A stretch of 64,000 bases of DNA, from NCBI GenBank assembly GCA_007751475.1, contig CP036434.1:1550001-1614000 (forward strand). The letters run 5' to 3'. The stretch is from Saltatorellus ferox. Its GTDB lineage: Bacteria > Planctomycetota > UBA1135 > GCA-002686595. Position 1 is the first letter of the stretch. Every line of letters begins with the position of its first letter. Shown here piece after piece: positions 31,359-39,005 of the stretch. The notes under the pieces are model-generated. The model was not told the DNA's origin, did no database searches, and worked only from the letters and a program-made list of their open reading frames with translations. A program made the position numbers and the translations under genes.

Positions 31359-31718
31359 ATGTCCATGCGACATCCGCTGACGCGGATGTGCGTTGGGCGG
31401 ATCGGCTTCGCCGATCTAGCTGAGAGCAGATCTCAGATGAGCAGGGGGCAGGGCTCTGGGGGCAGGGCTCTGGGGGCATGGGTCAGATCTTCGAGAGCAG
31501 GCTTGGGCTCGGGCTCGGCTTGGGCTTGGACTCGCTTCTTGATAGGTCTTTTCTCCAGTGCCCTGAATCAGAAGTTCGTCGTATTAGTTTCGCCTGTTTC
31601 GCTCCGTAGCTGCGTTGCCGAACCTTGGACGGAACTACTGCTACGCACTGCGGTTCGGACGCCTTGCTACGAAACGAAACAGACTGAAACTAATGCGACG
31701 AACTTCTGATTCAGGGCA
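31303..31718. other. 416-bp non-coding, palindrome-rich region after tRNA-Pro
   Basis: No credible gene; a 116-codon frame at 31359-31709 has no fold-like pattern and runs through the repeats. Contents in order: the 28-bp hairpin from the tRNA, three overlapping or adjacent short hairpins (31357-31437), 2.5 copies of the 14-bp direct repeat GGGGGCAGGGCTCT (31444-31478), a GCTTGGGCTC-type GC-skewed stretch (31501-31530), and the long inverted repeat 31557-31720. Base composition is visibly lower in GC than the neighbouring genes. Confidence 0.7.
31357..31437. repeat. cluster of four short hairpins, two mutually exclusive
   Basis: GGATGTC (31357-31363) pairs with GACATCC (31369-31375); ACATCCGC (31370-31377) pairs with GCGGATGT (31382-31389), so the two stems compete for 31370-31375. 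Then GATCGGC/GCCGATC (31399-31415) and CTGAGA/TCTCAG (31421-31437). Competing stems resemble attenuators, but no gene start follows on this strand. Confidence 0.8.
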
Positions 31719-31720
31719 CT
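31557..31720. repeat. 164-bp long inverted repeat (hairpin or MITE-like)
   Basis: The outer 35 bp of each end (31557-31591 and 31686-31720) pair with a single G-T mismatch; pairing continues with mismatches for another 30 bp. Ends read AGTGCCCTGAATCAGAAG and its complement. The right end touches the TAG stop codon of the DUF695-RraB-like gene (31719-31721). It may be that operon's terminator or a non-autonomous mobile element; no target-site duplication is obvious. Confidence 0.9.
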
Positions 31721-32453
31721 AGCTCGTCGCGATCCACTTGATGTGGTCTCCGTCCAAGGGGGCGCAGACTTCCGAGAGCATTTCTGTCAGGGCTGGGAGG
31801 ACGTTGGGGGGGTCTTCGCGTTGGACCTGGGCGGTGGTGTAGTGGTCCTTTCTCGTCTTGGGGGGAGTGGTGGGTTCGAAGCCCAGCAGGTGGAGCGACG
31901 AGAGGGCCAGTTCTGCCGCCTCCCTCGACGGGAAAGAGAGCTTGTGCGCGATCTTTCTTGGCTGCGTCAGATCGTGGCCCGCTCGTCTCAGGGAGGTGAG
32001 GGCTCGATCGTTGATCGCCTTCAGACGGGTTCTTGTCGGCGGCTGGAGGAAGGTCTCGTAGTGGTGCCAGTTTGGGTCCGGCTCGGCGTGGATCCACATC
32101 TCCCAGCCACCCTCCTTCACGATCGACTCCAGCGTCGGGATCAGGTTCTCGTTCAGGTCAGACGGCGTGTAGAGCGCCACTTGCCACGAGCCTGCCGCCG
32201 TCCATCCTCCTACCTGAAGAGTTGTTGGGGGGAGGGACTCCCCGATACGGCTCGTCGCGTTGGCGATCGTCTGCGACTCCTCCTCCGTGGCGAGGCCTGC
32301 TTCGGTCGGTTCCTGCAGGGGCGCTCCCAGGATCAACAGCGCCGTCGAGGAACCAGAGCGGAGTTCTCGGTCGAAGTAGGCGAGGTCGCACGTGATCCTT
32401 GCCGGAGATTCATCGATCTCCGCGTCGTACGTATGCCAGTGGGGTCGATGCAT
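31719..32453 (-). CDS. DUF695 / RraB-like two-domain protein
   Basis: 244 residues from ATG 32453 (GTG 32477 abuts the upstream stop). The first half (HWHTYDAEIDESPARITCDL, LLILGAPLQEPTEAGLATEEE, VGGWTAAGSWQVALYT) fits DUF695. The second half (RRAGHDLTQPRKIAHKLSFPSREAAELALSSLHLLGFEP ... split by YTTAQVQRED) fits the ribonuclease E inhibitor RraB fold, which elsewhere binds the degradosome and slows RNase E. This domain pair is found in other bacteria but its role is not established. It is the second gene after the B3/4 protein, and its stop codon touches the long inverted repeat. No RNase E is in the window. Confidence 0.7.
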   Translation of the reverse strand: MHRPHWHTYDAEIDESPARITCDLAYFDRELRSGSSTALLILGAPLQEPTEAGLATEEESQTIANATSRIGESLPPTTLQVGGWTAAGSWQVALYTPSDLNENLIPTLESIVKEGGWEMWIHAEPDPNWHHYETFLQPPTRTRLKAINDRALTSLRRAGHDLTQPRKIAHKLSFPSREAAELALSSLHLLGFEPTTPPKTRKDHYTTAQVQREDPPNVLPALTEMLSEVCAPLDGDHIKWIATS

Positions 32454-32477
32454 GCTGGGGGAGGTTCGACTGGGCAC

Positions 32478-33134
32478 TCAGGTCCGTGGAGTGATGGTGG
32501 TGCCTGGCGTTCGCGTCAAGAGAGCCTGGTAGTAGGTCTTGGCTTTCTCGGCGTGTTCGGCGTGAGCGATCGGAGCCCAGAGGATGGTCAGCGTTTGCGT
32601 GGTGGCTGGCGAGGTCTTTGTGCGGTGGCAGTCCTTCACCGCGTTCGCGATCGGGCCCGCTGCATCGCGCAGGCAGAGAAGCCCGCGAAGGGAGATCTCC
32701 TGGCCACTCGCGTTGAAGACGTACGACTCGTCTCCGGCGATCGACACCTCGAGCGGTGGTTGGGCAAGGTCCAGATCGATCACGCTGATCGGGAGGCCGC
32801 TGTGCAGGCTCACCGCATTGCACGCGTCCACGGCCAGGTTGATCGACGGGATCTTCCCCTCCGCTTGCGCACGCACGAGGTACTCCGAGGAGGGCTTTCC
32901 TCGACCTGTCGGCTTGTGGCCCCCGTGGCGAAGGAGATCGCGCACGTCCTGGCGCAGGACCTCGCGCTCCTCGGGAAGCATCGGCTTCAGGCCGCTCGTC
33001 GGATCGTCGACGGTCGCGCCCGGCTCGAAGAGCCTCACGAGGTCGGCGGGAACCGGGATCTCGGCGAGTGGGCGCCCGAAGTCCGTCAGGAATGCGGCCT
33101 GGAAGAGTAGCGGGTGGGGGGCGAAGGTCAGCAT
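32478..33134 (-). CDS. B3/4 (tRNA-synthetase editing-type) domain protein
   Basis: 218 residues from ATG 33134 (ATG 33158 is possible). It matches COG3382: a short N-terminal unit LTFAPHPLLFQAAFLTDFGR, then the B3/B4 fold GRGKPSSEYLVRAQAEGKIP, INLAVDACNAVSLHSGLPI and IVLD-type strands, and a late SLRGLLCLRDAAGPIANAVKD. In phenylalanyl-tRNA synthetase beta, this fold clears mischarged Tyr-tRNA; free-standing versions may deacylate mischarged tRNA. The key His/Glu editing residues cannot be assigned by eye. It is the first gene of a two-gene unit with the DUF695-RraB-like gene, downstream of a tRNA gene. Confidence 0.75.
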   Translation of the reverse strand: MLTFAPHPLLFQAAFLTDFGRPLAEIPVPADLVRLFEPGATVDDPTSGLKPMLPEEREVLRQDVRDLLRHGGHKPTGRGKPSSEYLVRAQAEGKIPSINLAVDACNAVSLHSGLPISVIDLDLAQPPLEVSIAGDESYVFNASGQEISLRGLLCLRDAAGPIANAVKDCHRTKTSPATTQTLTILWAPIAHAEHAEKAKTYYQALLTRTPGTTITPRT

Positions 33135-33197
33135 GGAGGGACCACGATAGCGATCCATGCTGAAACTCGCTTCGTCATCCAGCTCCGCGCGCGAGTC

Positions 33198-33998
33198 TCA
33201 GGTCTCGATGCCGTTGCGCACCGCCAGTCGGATGAGCTCTGCCGTCGATTTGACGCCCAGCTGCTCCATCATCTTGTACTTGTGGTACTCCACCGTCTTG
33301 CGAGAGAGCTTCAGTTCGCCGGCGATCTCCTTCGCGATCTTGCCCTGAACGAGCCCCTCCAGAATGTGGCGCTGGCGGCTGGAGATACGATCGAGCGGAC
33401 GTACCTCCTGGGCGGCTTTCCCCGATGCAAGGCCTGCGGAGGCGCTGATGATGTCGACGGCCAGGGCCGGCGAGATCCACCTTTCACCCATGAAAGCTCC
33501 TTTGATGGCTGAGATGAGTTCGGAGGAAGCGGCGCGCTTCAATACGTATCCGTCGATGCCGAGTTCGAGCGCTTCGAGGGCGTACTCCACGTCCTCATGC
33601 ATCGTGAGGATGATGACCTTGCACTGCAGGCCGAGTTCGTTCAGCGCTCGTATGGCCTGAACGCCTGTAAGCCCAGGCATCGAGTAATCGGTCACGACAA
33701 GGTCGGGTTTGCAGGACGCCGCCAGCTCGACGAGTTTGTCGCCCGCGGATGCGGTGCCGACGACATCGAACTCCGTTTGCAGCAAGCGCTTCAGGCCCTC
33801 CAGAAAGATCGGGTGGTCGTCCGCAAGTACGATTCGCCTCCGAGGTTCCACTGACGGAGCCGACTCGCTGGGTGAGCTCCGAGGCGCCTGTTTTCCCGGC
33901 CGTTGCGTTTCCGTCTGGACGCCGGAGGCCGTCGATGCGGATGCGACTGGCGGCTTCTTCACGCCCGGCGGCGCAGAATCTGAGGATTGGAGGGACAT
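33198..33998 (-). CDS. orphan NarL/FixJ-type response regulator
   Basis: 266 residues. About 50 residues of low-complexity Ser/Pro tail come first, unusual for the family. Then a receiver domain: RIVLADDHPIFLEGLKRLL (acidic pair DD), phosphoacceptor Asp in LVVTDYSMPG, Thr in VIILTMHED, Lys in YVLKRAASSEL. The output is a LuxR-type HTH: ISSRQRHILEGLVQGKIAKEIA, LSRKTVEYHKYKMMEQLGV. The usual GxxxKEIA pattern is present. No histidine kinase is adjacent, so the partner is unknown. Transcribed from the 591-bp gene-free region upstream. Confidence 0.93.
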   Translation of the reverse strand: MSLQSSDSAPPGVKKPPVASASTASGVQTETQRPGKQAPRSSPSESAPSVEPRRRIVLADDHPIFLEGLKRLLQTEFDVVGTASAGDKLVELAASCKPDLVVTDYSMPGLTGVQAIRALNELGLQCKVIILTMHEDVEYALEALELGIDGYVLKRAASSELISAIKGAFMGERWISPALAVDIISASAGLASGKAAQEVRPLDRISSRQRHILEGLVQGKIAKEIAGELKLSRKTVEYHKYKMMEQLGVKSTAELIRLAVRNGIET

Positions 33999-34589
33999 GG
34001 GAAGGCGGAGTGGCAGAGAGGTGAGCGGGTAGAGCCCGAGGCAGTCACGAGCGCGAGCGCTCGCCCCGTGAAGATCAGGCGAACTCCGGTCGAGCGAACT
34101 GATCGGTATGCATCACAGGCCGCGAACCGCTATGGATAGACCGCGGCACGACAGGCTTCTTAGCGTCAAGGTTGTGTTCCATGGAGGTTCGAAGCTGGTC
34201 TCGGGATAGCACTGTTTGGAAAGAGCAGTCGGCCATCAGTGACCCGTGAGGACGAATGCGTCAGCGAAGCAGGGAGCCCGGAAAATGGATCCCTGAGTCG
34301 ATGATGAAGATGTTCCGTGAATGCAAACTCCTTCTCCTGTGGCGTTCCTAGCGGACTTCTGTGTCTTCTTAGGAACAACGCCATCCAGGTAGGGAACGAC
34401 CTTCTACGAACACGGGTTGTTTCTCTTCTATGCGTTGACTTCGGTCTCGGTTGCCTCTTCTGAGCCGAATATTTCCCCTGAACCTGTCAGCGGTGACATT
34501 TTGGCCGCATTCGGCCGCGAGCCTGTAGGGGTGGATTCACGCCGTAGCTCGGCGCTTTCCGTCCATCAGGTCTGCCAGCTTCCTTGGAG
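33999..34589. other. 591-bp gene-free region between ppc and the response regulator
   Basis: Both flanking genes run leftward, so this holds the ppc 3' end and the regulator promoter. Short frames (34166-34384 minus, 34417-34728 plus) have no recognisable content and the second runs into ppc. The clearest element is a stem at 34340-34383: TGGCG and TTCCTA pair with TAGGAA and CGCCA with a 3-nt bulge and 19-nt loop, a possible ppc terminator. Composition is less GC-rich than the genes. No promoter could be called with confidence. Confidence 0.5.
34340..34383 (-). terminator. bulged hairpin downstream of ppc
   Basis: TGGCG (34340-34344) and TTCCTA (34345-34350) pair with TAGGAA (34370-34375) and CGCCA (34379-34383); CAA is bulged. 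It lies 207 bp after the ppc stop, with no T-tract. Confidence 0.35.
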
Positions 34590-37337
34590 TCAGCCCGTGT
34601 TCCTCAGTCCGCGCGCTATGCCCCGTACCGTCTCCACGAGCAATCGTTCGAGAGCCGCATCCTCCCGTCCGCTCGCTCTCCATTTGGCCAGGCAGTCCAC
34701 CTGGATCAGACTCATCGGATCGACGTAGGGGTTGCGCAATCGGATCGATCGCTGGAGCACCTGATCATCGTCGAGCAGTTCCTGACCGGACCGAATCTCG
34801 AGGATCAGCGAACGCGTGCGGTCGAACTCCTCCAGGATGATCGGGAACATCCGCTCGCCGACCGAGCCTGCAAGTCGTGCATAGCGGGCCGCGATGTTCA
34901 TGTCGGCCTTGGCCAGCACCATCTCGACATCGCTCATGAACGTGTCGAAGAAGGGCCAGCCCAGGTTCATGGCGCGGAGCGTTTCGATCCCATGACGGTC
35001 CCGGATCGCCGCGAGTCCCGTACCGACTCCGAACCAGCCCGGGAAGATCACGCGGGCCTGGGTCCAGGCGAAGACCCATGGGATCGCGCGCAGGTCACCG
35101 ACGCCGCGCATGGCGCGTCGCTTCGCCGGTCGGCTGCCGATGCGCAGGCGTTCGATCACGTCGATCGGAGTCATCGACTGGAAGAGCTCCGGAAAGTCCG
35201 GATCGTCGTGGACGAAAGCGCGGTACTTGGCGCGGCTCGTGGCGGACATCAGCTCCATCGCCGAGACCCAGAGGGGATCGGGTTCGGGCGGCGCGTCACC
35301 GGTCGCCATCCTCTCGATGGTGGCGCCGAGGATGAGCTCCAGCGTCCGGATCGCGTTCCCGCGCAGACCGAACTTGTCATGGATGACCTCGCCTTGTTCG
35401 GTGGTGCGAGCGCGGCCCGCGATGGCGCCCTTCGGCGCAGCCATGAACGCAGCCCGCGGCTTGCTCCCGCCGCGGCTCGCCGAGCCTCCGCGCCCGTGGA
35501 AGAAGCTCACGCGCATCTCCGTGCCTTCCGCGGCTTCGACCATTGCGGCCTGGCTCTTCTGCAGCGCCCAGCGCGAGGCCGTGATCCCGCCGTCCTTGTT
35601 GCTATCGGAGTACCCGAGCATCACGAGCTGCTTGCCCTCGCGCTGGGCGAGGTGCTCGGCGTAGATCGGGTCTGCCGCCAGCGCCGCGAGGACGGCCGGG
35701 CCGCGCTCCAGGTCATCGACCGTTTCGAAGAGCGGGACCACGTCCAGCGGGACCCGGTCGTTCTCGTCGACGCAGCCGCCGGCCCTCGCGAGTGCCAGGA
35801 TCGCCAGGGCATCGTCTGGACCCTGCGCCATGCTGATCACGAACGTACCGACGGCCTCCGAGCCGTGCCGCTCGCGTGCCGCGCGCAGCGCGTCGAAGAC
35901 CTCCAGCGTGCGGAGCGCCTCGTCCGAAGGCTCCGCTCCGCCGTCGTCCTCCAGCGTGTGCTCCTCGAGCGCCTTGCGCAGTCGCTCCGTTCTCTCCTCG
36001 CGCGAACGCTCGCTGAACTTCGCGTCGCCGAGGAGCTCACCGATGACGCGCCGGTGGACCTCGGCGTCCTGGCGGCAGTCGAGATGGGCGAGGTGAAACC
36101 CGAAGGTGCCCACGCGGACGAGGAGCCGCTCCACGAGTCGCAGCCCTGCCTTTTGCCCGCGGTGCTCATCGAGACTGGCCGCCAGCACCTCCAGGTCGGC
36201 GACGAACTCGTCCGGAGAACGGTAGCGGTGCTCTGCCTCGTCGGACGTGGCGCCGAGCTTCGCATGGATGCCCTGGAGCGCCTGGCGGTACGGCATGTCC
36301 TCGTACCGCTCGGGCATGTTCGTGAACGCCTCTGGAAACTGCTCCCGGTAGCAGGCGACGAGCGCGTGCACACCCTCGCTCGCGATGACGCGGCTCGATG
36401 ACTGCGAGAGGTGCCCGAAGAGATCCGTGATCTCCCGTCGATAGCGCTCGATCACGATCTGGAGGTGCCGGTTCAGCGTCGCGCGGATCGTCGTCGCGCC
36501 TACCGCCGGGTTGCCGTCCATGTCGCCGCCGACCCAGCTCGCGAACCGCGCGAGCGGCGCGTCCAGTCGAATGGAGCGCCCAAAAGCACCCTCGAACGCG
36601 CGCTCCAGCTCCGCGTGCAGCGCGGGCACGATTCGATAGATGACCTCCGACAGGTAGAACAAGACGTGCTCGACCTCGTCGCCGACGGTCGGCTTCACGT
36701 GCAGCTGCTCCTCGGTCTGCCAGCCGCTGGCGATCTCCAGCTCGACCTTCTCCTCGACGCCGGTTTGCTGGTCCGGGGTCAGCGTTTCCAGATGGAAGCG
36801 CTCCATCAAGAGGCGCGCGATTCGCTGCTCCTTGCGCAGGAGCGTTCGCCGCACCGCCTCGGTCGGATGGGCCGTCATGACGGGTTCAACGGAGACGCTG
36901 CGGATCGCGTCCTCGACCTCGTCGGCGGAAACCCCGGCGTCTCGGAGCTGCAGGAACACGTCCCGGAGCCCGCCGGGCTGGGGCTCGTGGGCTCGCATGC
37001 GCTCCGTTCGACGGCGGATCCTGTGCACTCGCTCCGCCATGTTGACGAGGCCGAAATACGCGGAGAACGCGCGCACGAGCTCGAAGCCCTCATCGGGCTC
37101 CAGGTCGCCGAGGATGGCGCCGAGCCGCTCGTCTGCCGTCTCATCGCCGCGCCGACGCTTGCGCGCGAGCTTCCTCGCCGTCTCGACGGTGGGGAAGAGG
37201 CTCTCGTCACCGAGCTCCTGCAGGAGCTTGCCGAGGAGCTGGCCGAGCCAGCCCACATCGCGTCGGAGGGGGAGGTCTTTCTCGGCGAAGGTGATCCGGC
37301 CGTCGTTGAGCGCGGCGCGTGGCGTGGGGGCTGACAT
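34590..37337 (-). CDS. ppc: phosphoenolpyruvate carboxylase
   Basis: 915 residues, the normal length. It adds bicarbonate to PEP to give oxaloacetate, refilling the TCA cycle. Fingerprints: VEPVMTAHPTEAVRRTLL with the catalytic His (about 155), GGDMDGNPAVGATT, LGYSDSNKDGGITASRWAL, FFHGRGGSASRGGSKP (about 610), the ATGDAPPEPDP loop and a C-terminal LRNPYVDPMSLIQVDCL ending in RNTG, the family's conserved final residues. The allosteric region is not obviously altered. It is preceded by rfaE2 on the same strand with a 51-bp spacer, so may be the last gene of the leftward surface-sugar transcript or have its own promoter. Confidence 0.97.
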   Translation of the reverse strand: MSAPTPRAALNDGRITFAEKDLPLRRDVGWLGQLLGKLLQELGDESLFPTVETARKLARKRRRGDETADERLGAILGDLEPDEGFELVRAFSAYFGLVNMAERVHRIRRRTERMRAHEPQPGGLRDVFLQLRDAGVSADEVEDAIRSVSVEPVMTAHPTEAVRRTLLRKEQRIARLLMERFHLETLTPDQQTGVEEKVELEIASGWQTEEQLHVKPTVGDEVEHVLFYLSEVIYRIVPALHAELERAFEGAFGRSIRLDAPLARFASWVGGDMDGNPAVGATTIRATLNRHLQIVIERYRREITDLFGHLSQSSSRVIASEGVHALVACYREQFPEAFTNMPERYEDMPYRQALQGIHAKLGATSDEAEHRYRSPDEFVADLEVLAASLDEHRGQKAGLRLVERLLVRVGTFGFHLAHLDCRQDAEVHRRVIGELLGDAKFSERSREERTERLRKALEEHTLEDDGGAEPSDEALRTLEVFDALRAARERHGSEAVGTFVISMAQGPDDALAILALARAGGCVDENDRVPLDVVPLFETVDDLERGPAVLAALAADPIYAEHLAQREGKQLVMLGYSDSNKDGGITASRWALQKSQAAMVEAAEGTEMRVSFFHGRGGSASRGGSKPRAAFMAAPKGAIAGRARTTEQGEVIHDKFGLRGNAIRTLELILGATIERMATGDAPPEPDPLWVSAMELMSATSRAKYRAFVHDDPDFPELFQSMTPIDVIERLRIGSRPAKRRAMRGVGDLRAIPWVFAWTQARVIFPGWFGVGTGLAAIRDRHGIETLRAMNLGWPFFDTFMSDVEMVLAKADMNIAARYARLAGSVGERMFPIILEEFDRTRSLILEIRSGQELLDDDQVLQRSIRLRNPYVDPMSLIQVDCLAKWRASGREDAALERLLVETVRGIARGLRNTG

Positions 37338-37388
37338 GGGGGCCAGCGTAACCTGCGGAGCGCGTCCCGCAGCTACCTGGCCGCCGCG

Positions 37389-37880
37389 CTATTCGTTCGC
37401 CGGTTCTTCTGCCCGCGCCATCTTGCCGATCAGGTCGGTGCTCGAGTGCTCCTTCGGATCGCCCGCGATCGCGATCCGTCCGCCGTAGCCCTCGACCACG
37501 GCGCGCTCCGGAACGGCGTCCGCCGTCCAGTCGGTGCCTTTCACGTGGACATCCGGCCGAAGCGACTCCAGAAGGGCGTGGGCCGTCGGCTCCCTGAAGC
37601 TCGTCACGTAGTCGACCCCGCGGAGGGCGGCGATGACCTCCATGCGCTCGACCAGCGGCACGAGCGGCCGGCCCTCACCCTTGTTCTTCCGAACGCTGGC
37701 GTCGTCGTTCAGCGCCACCACGAACAGATCACCCAGGGCCGCCCCTTCGGCGATCAGCCGCACGTGCCCCACGTGCAGCACGTCGAAGCAGCCGTTCGTC
37801 ATGGCGACGACGCGCCCCTGCCGCTCGGTCGCGAGGCGCCGCGCCAGCTCTTCGTAAGAGGGGATGATCTCGGCGGACAA
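37389..37880 (-). CDS. rfaE2: heptose-1-phosphate adenylyltransferase (RfaE2-type)
   Basis: 163 residues, a stand-alone nucleotidyltransferase like the C-terminal half of HldE. It would join AMP from ATP to heptose 1-phosphate, activating it for LPS or glycan assembly. Motifs: MTNGCFDVLHVGHVRL (the HxGH nucleotidyltransferase signature), NDDASVRKNKGEGRPLVP, RMEVIAALRGVDYV, PDVHVKGTDW and the C-terminal EHSSTDLIGKM (family: YSTT/STSDII). The sugar-kinase half (RfaE1/HldA) is not in the window. It lies 15 bp after the WaaF-like gene, which would transfer the product. Confidence 0.9.
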   Translation of the reverse strand: MSAEIIPSYEELARRLATERQGRVVAMTNGCFDVLHVGHVRLIAEGAALGDLFVVALNDDASVRKNKGEGRPLVPLVERMEVIAALRGVDYVTSFREPTAHALLESLRPDVHVKGTDWTADAVPERAVVEGYGGRIAIAGDPKEHSSTDLIGKMARAEEPANE

Positions 37881-37895
37881 GGAAGCCTCCGGGCC

Positions 37896-39005
37896 CTACG
37901 CAGGAAGCCCCGTGCCGACGTCCGCCACGAGGTCGTCCACCGCCGCGACCATGCGCTCGGGGGTGATCTTCGTCATGCACTCGTGGTGCCCGAGCGGACA
38001 GATCCGTTCCCGGCACGGGCGGCATTCGATGTCCTCGATCAGGACGCGCTGGCGCCCGAGGTGGTGGCGCGTGTGGCCGTCCTCGGTGGGGCCGATGGGC
38101 ACGACCACCGGAAGCCCCAGGGCGACGGCCATGCTGCGCGGCCCGGTGTCGTTCGAGAGGGCGATCTCCGATCGCACGAGGAGCGCCGCAAGCTCCGACA
38201 GCCTGAGCGTCGGATCGATGATCAGATGGATGCCGTGCTTCGAGTGCTTGGCGACCTCGTGACCGATCTGCTCTTCGCCGGGCCCGGGCGCGAGCACGGT
38301 TTTCCAGCCGCGCTGCTCTAGAAGCTGGTCGCAGGCGGCCGCGTACTGCTCGGGTGGCCACATCTTGGCCGAGCCGAACGCCGCGCCTGCGATGACCGTG
38401 ACGATCTGGTCCTCGTCCTGCACGCCCACCTCGGCGAGCCGCCTCCGAACGGTGGCGCGCGCCCCGTCGTAGACCGGCGTTTCCATGCGGTCACCCGCGT
38501 CGGGAATCCCCAGCATCCGGGTGATGTTGAGGTAGCGCTGGATCATGGAGAACGCGAGCAGCTTGCCCTCGTCGTCCCTGGGCCGCGGGATGTCGTGGGT
38601 GAGGAGCGAGCGGCGAAGGAAACCGCGTCCATAGCCCGCGCGGACAGGGATGCGCGCCAGGTACGGCGCGGCGGCGACACGCTCGGACTCACCGAACAGA
38701 ATCGCCCAGTCGAAGCCTTCCTTCTTCACGAGCCGCGAGCGGCTCCAGATGTCCTTTGCGCCGCGCCCTGGGTCCACGAGGAAACGATCCACCGAGTCGA
38801 GCCCGACCACGAGGTCCGCCTGGTAGTCCTTGCCCTCGACGACCAGCTCCGCGTCCGGAAACGCCTGGCGCACGGCTCGCATGGCGGGCGTGCACATCAC
38901 GACGTCGCCCACCCAGCTCGGCAGCCGCATCAGGATCTTCTTCGGATTCCGATGCTTCTCGGGGATCGCCTGGCGTGCGATCGGTTCGCTTTCGGTGATC
39001 GGCAT
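37896..39005 (-). CDS. heptosyltransferase II-like glycosyltransferase (GT9)
   Basis: 369 residues. The GT9 fold is visible: KILMRLPSWVGDVVMCTPAMRAV (N-terminal Gly/Asp loop), LVVGLDSVDRFLVDP, DWAILFGESERVA, GAAFGSAKMWPPEQYAAA, ALSNDTGPRSMAVALGLPVV (nucleotide-sugar site) and a C-terminal CRPCRERICPLGHHECMTKI, the WaaF-type Cys motif. WaaF transfers L-glycero-D-manno-heptose to the LPS core. The acceptor in this lineage may differ. The ATG at 39005 overlaps the upstream radical SAM stop (TGATG), so they are co-translated. Confidence 0.88.
   Translation of the reverse strand: MPITESEPIARQAIPEKHRNPKKILMRLPSWVGDVVMCTPAMRAVRQAFPDAELVVEGKDYQADLVVGLDSVDRFLVDPGRGAKDIWSRSRLVKKEGFDWAILFGESERVAAAPYLARIPVRAGYGRGFLRRSLLTHDIPRPRDDEGKLLAFSMIQRYLNITRMLGIPDAGDRMETPVYDGARATVRRRLAEVGVQDEDQIVTVIAGAAFGSAKMWPPEQYAAACDQLLEQRGWKTVLAPGPGEEQIGHEVAKHSKHGIHLIIDPTLRLSELAALLVRSEIALSNDTGPRSMAVALGLPVVVPIGPTEDGHTRHHLGRQRVLIEDIECRPCRERICPLGHHECMTKITPERMVAAVDDLVADVGTGLPA

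Noticed and set aside
31359..31709. 116-codon frame in the palindrome region
   Set aside because: It is made of direct repeats and hairpin DNA and resembles no protein.
31557..31720. integron attC site
   Set aside because: It is a long hairpin, but the R-box ends (GTTRRRY and RYYYAAC) are not in the right places and no integrase is present.
34417..34728. 103-codon frame downstream of ppc on the plus strand
   Set aside because: It runs into the ppc gene on the other strand, lacks any pattern and has no ribosome-binding site.
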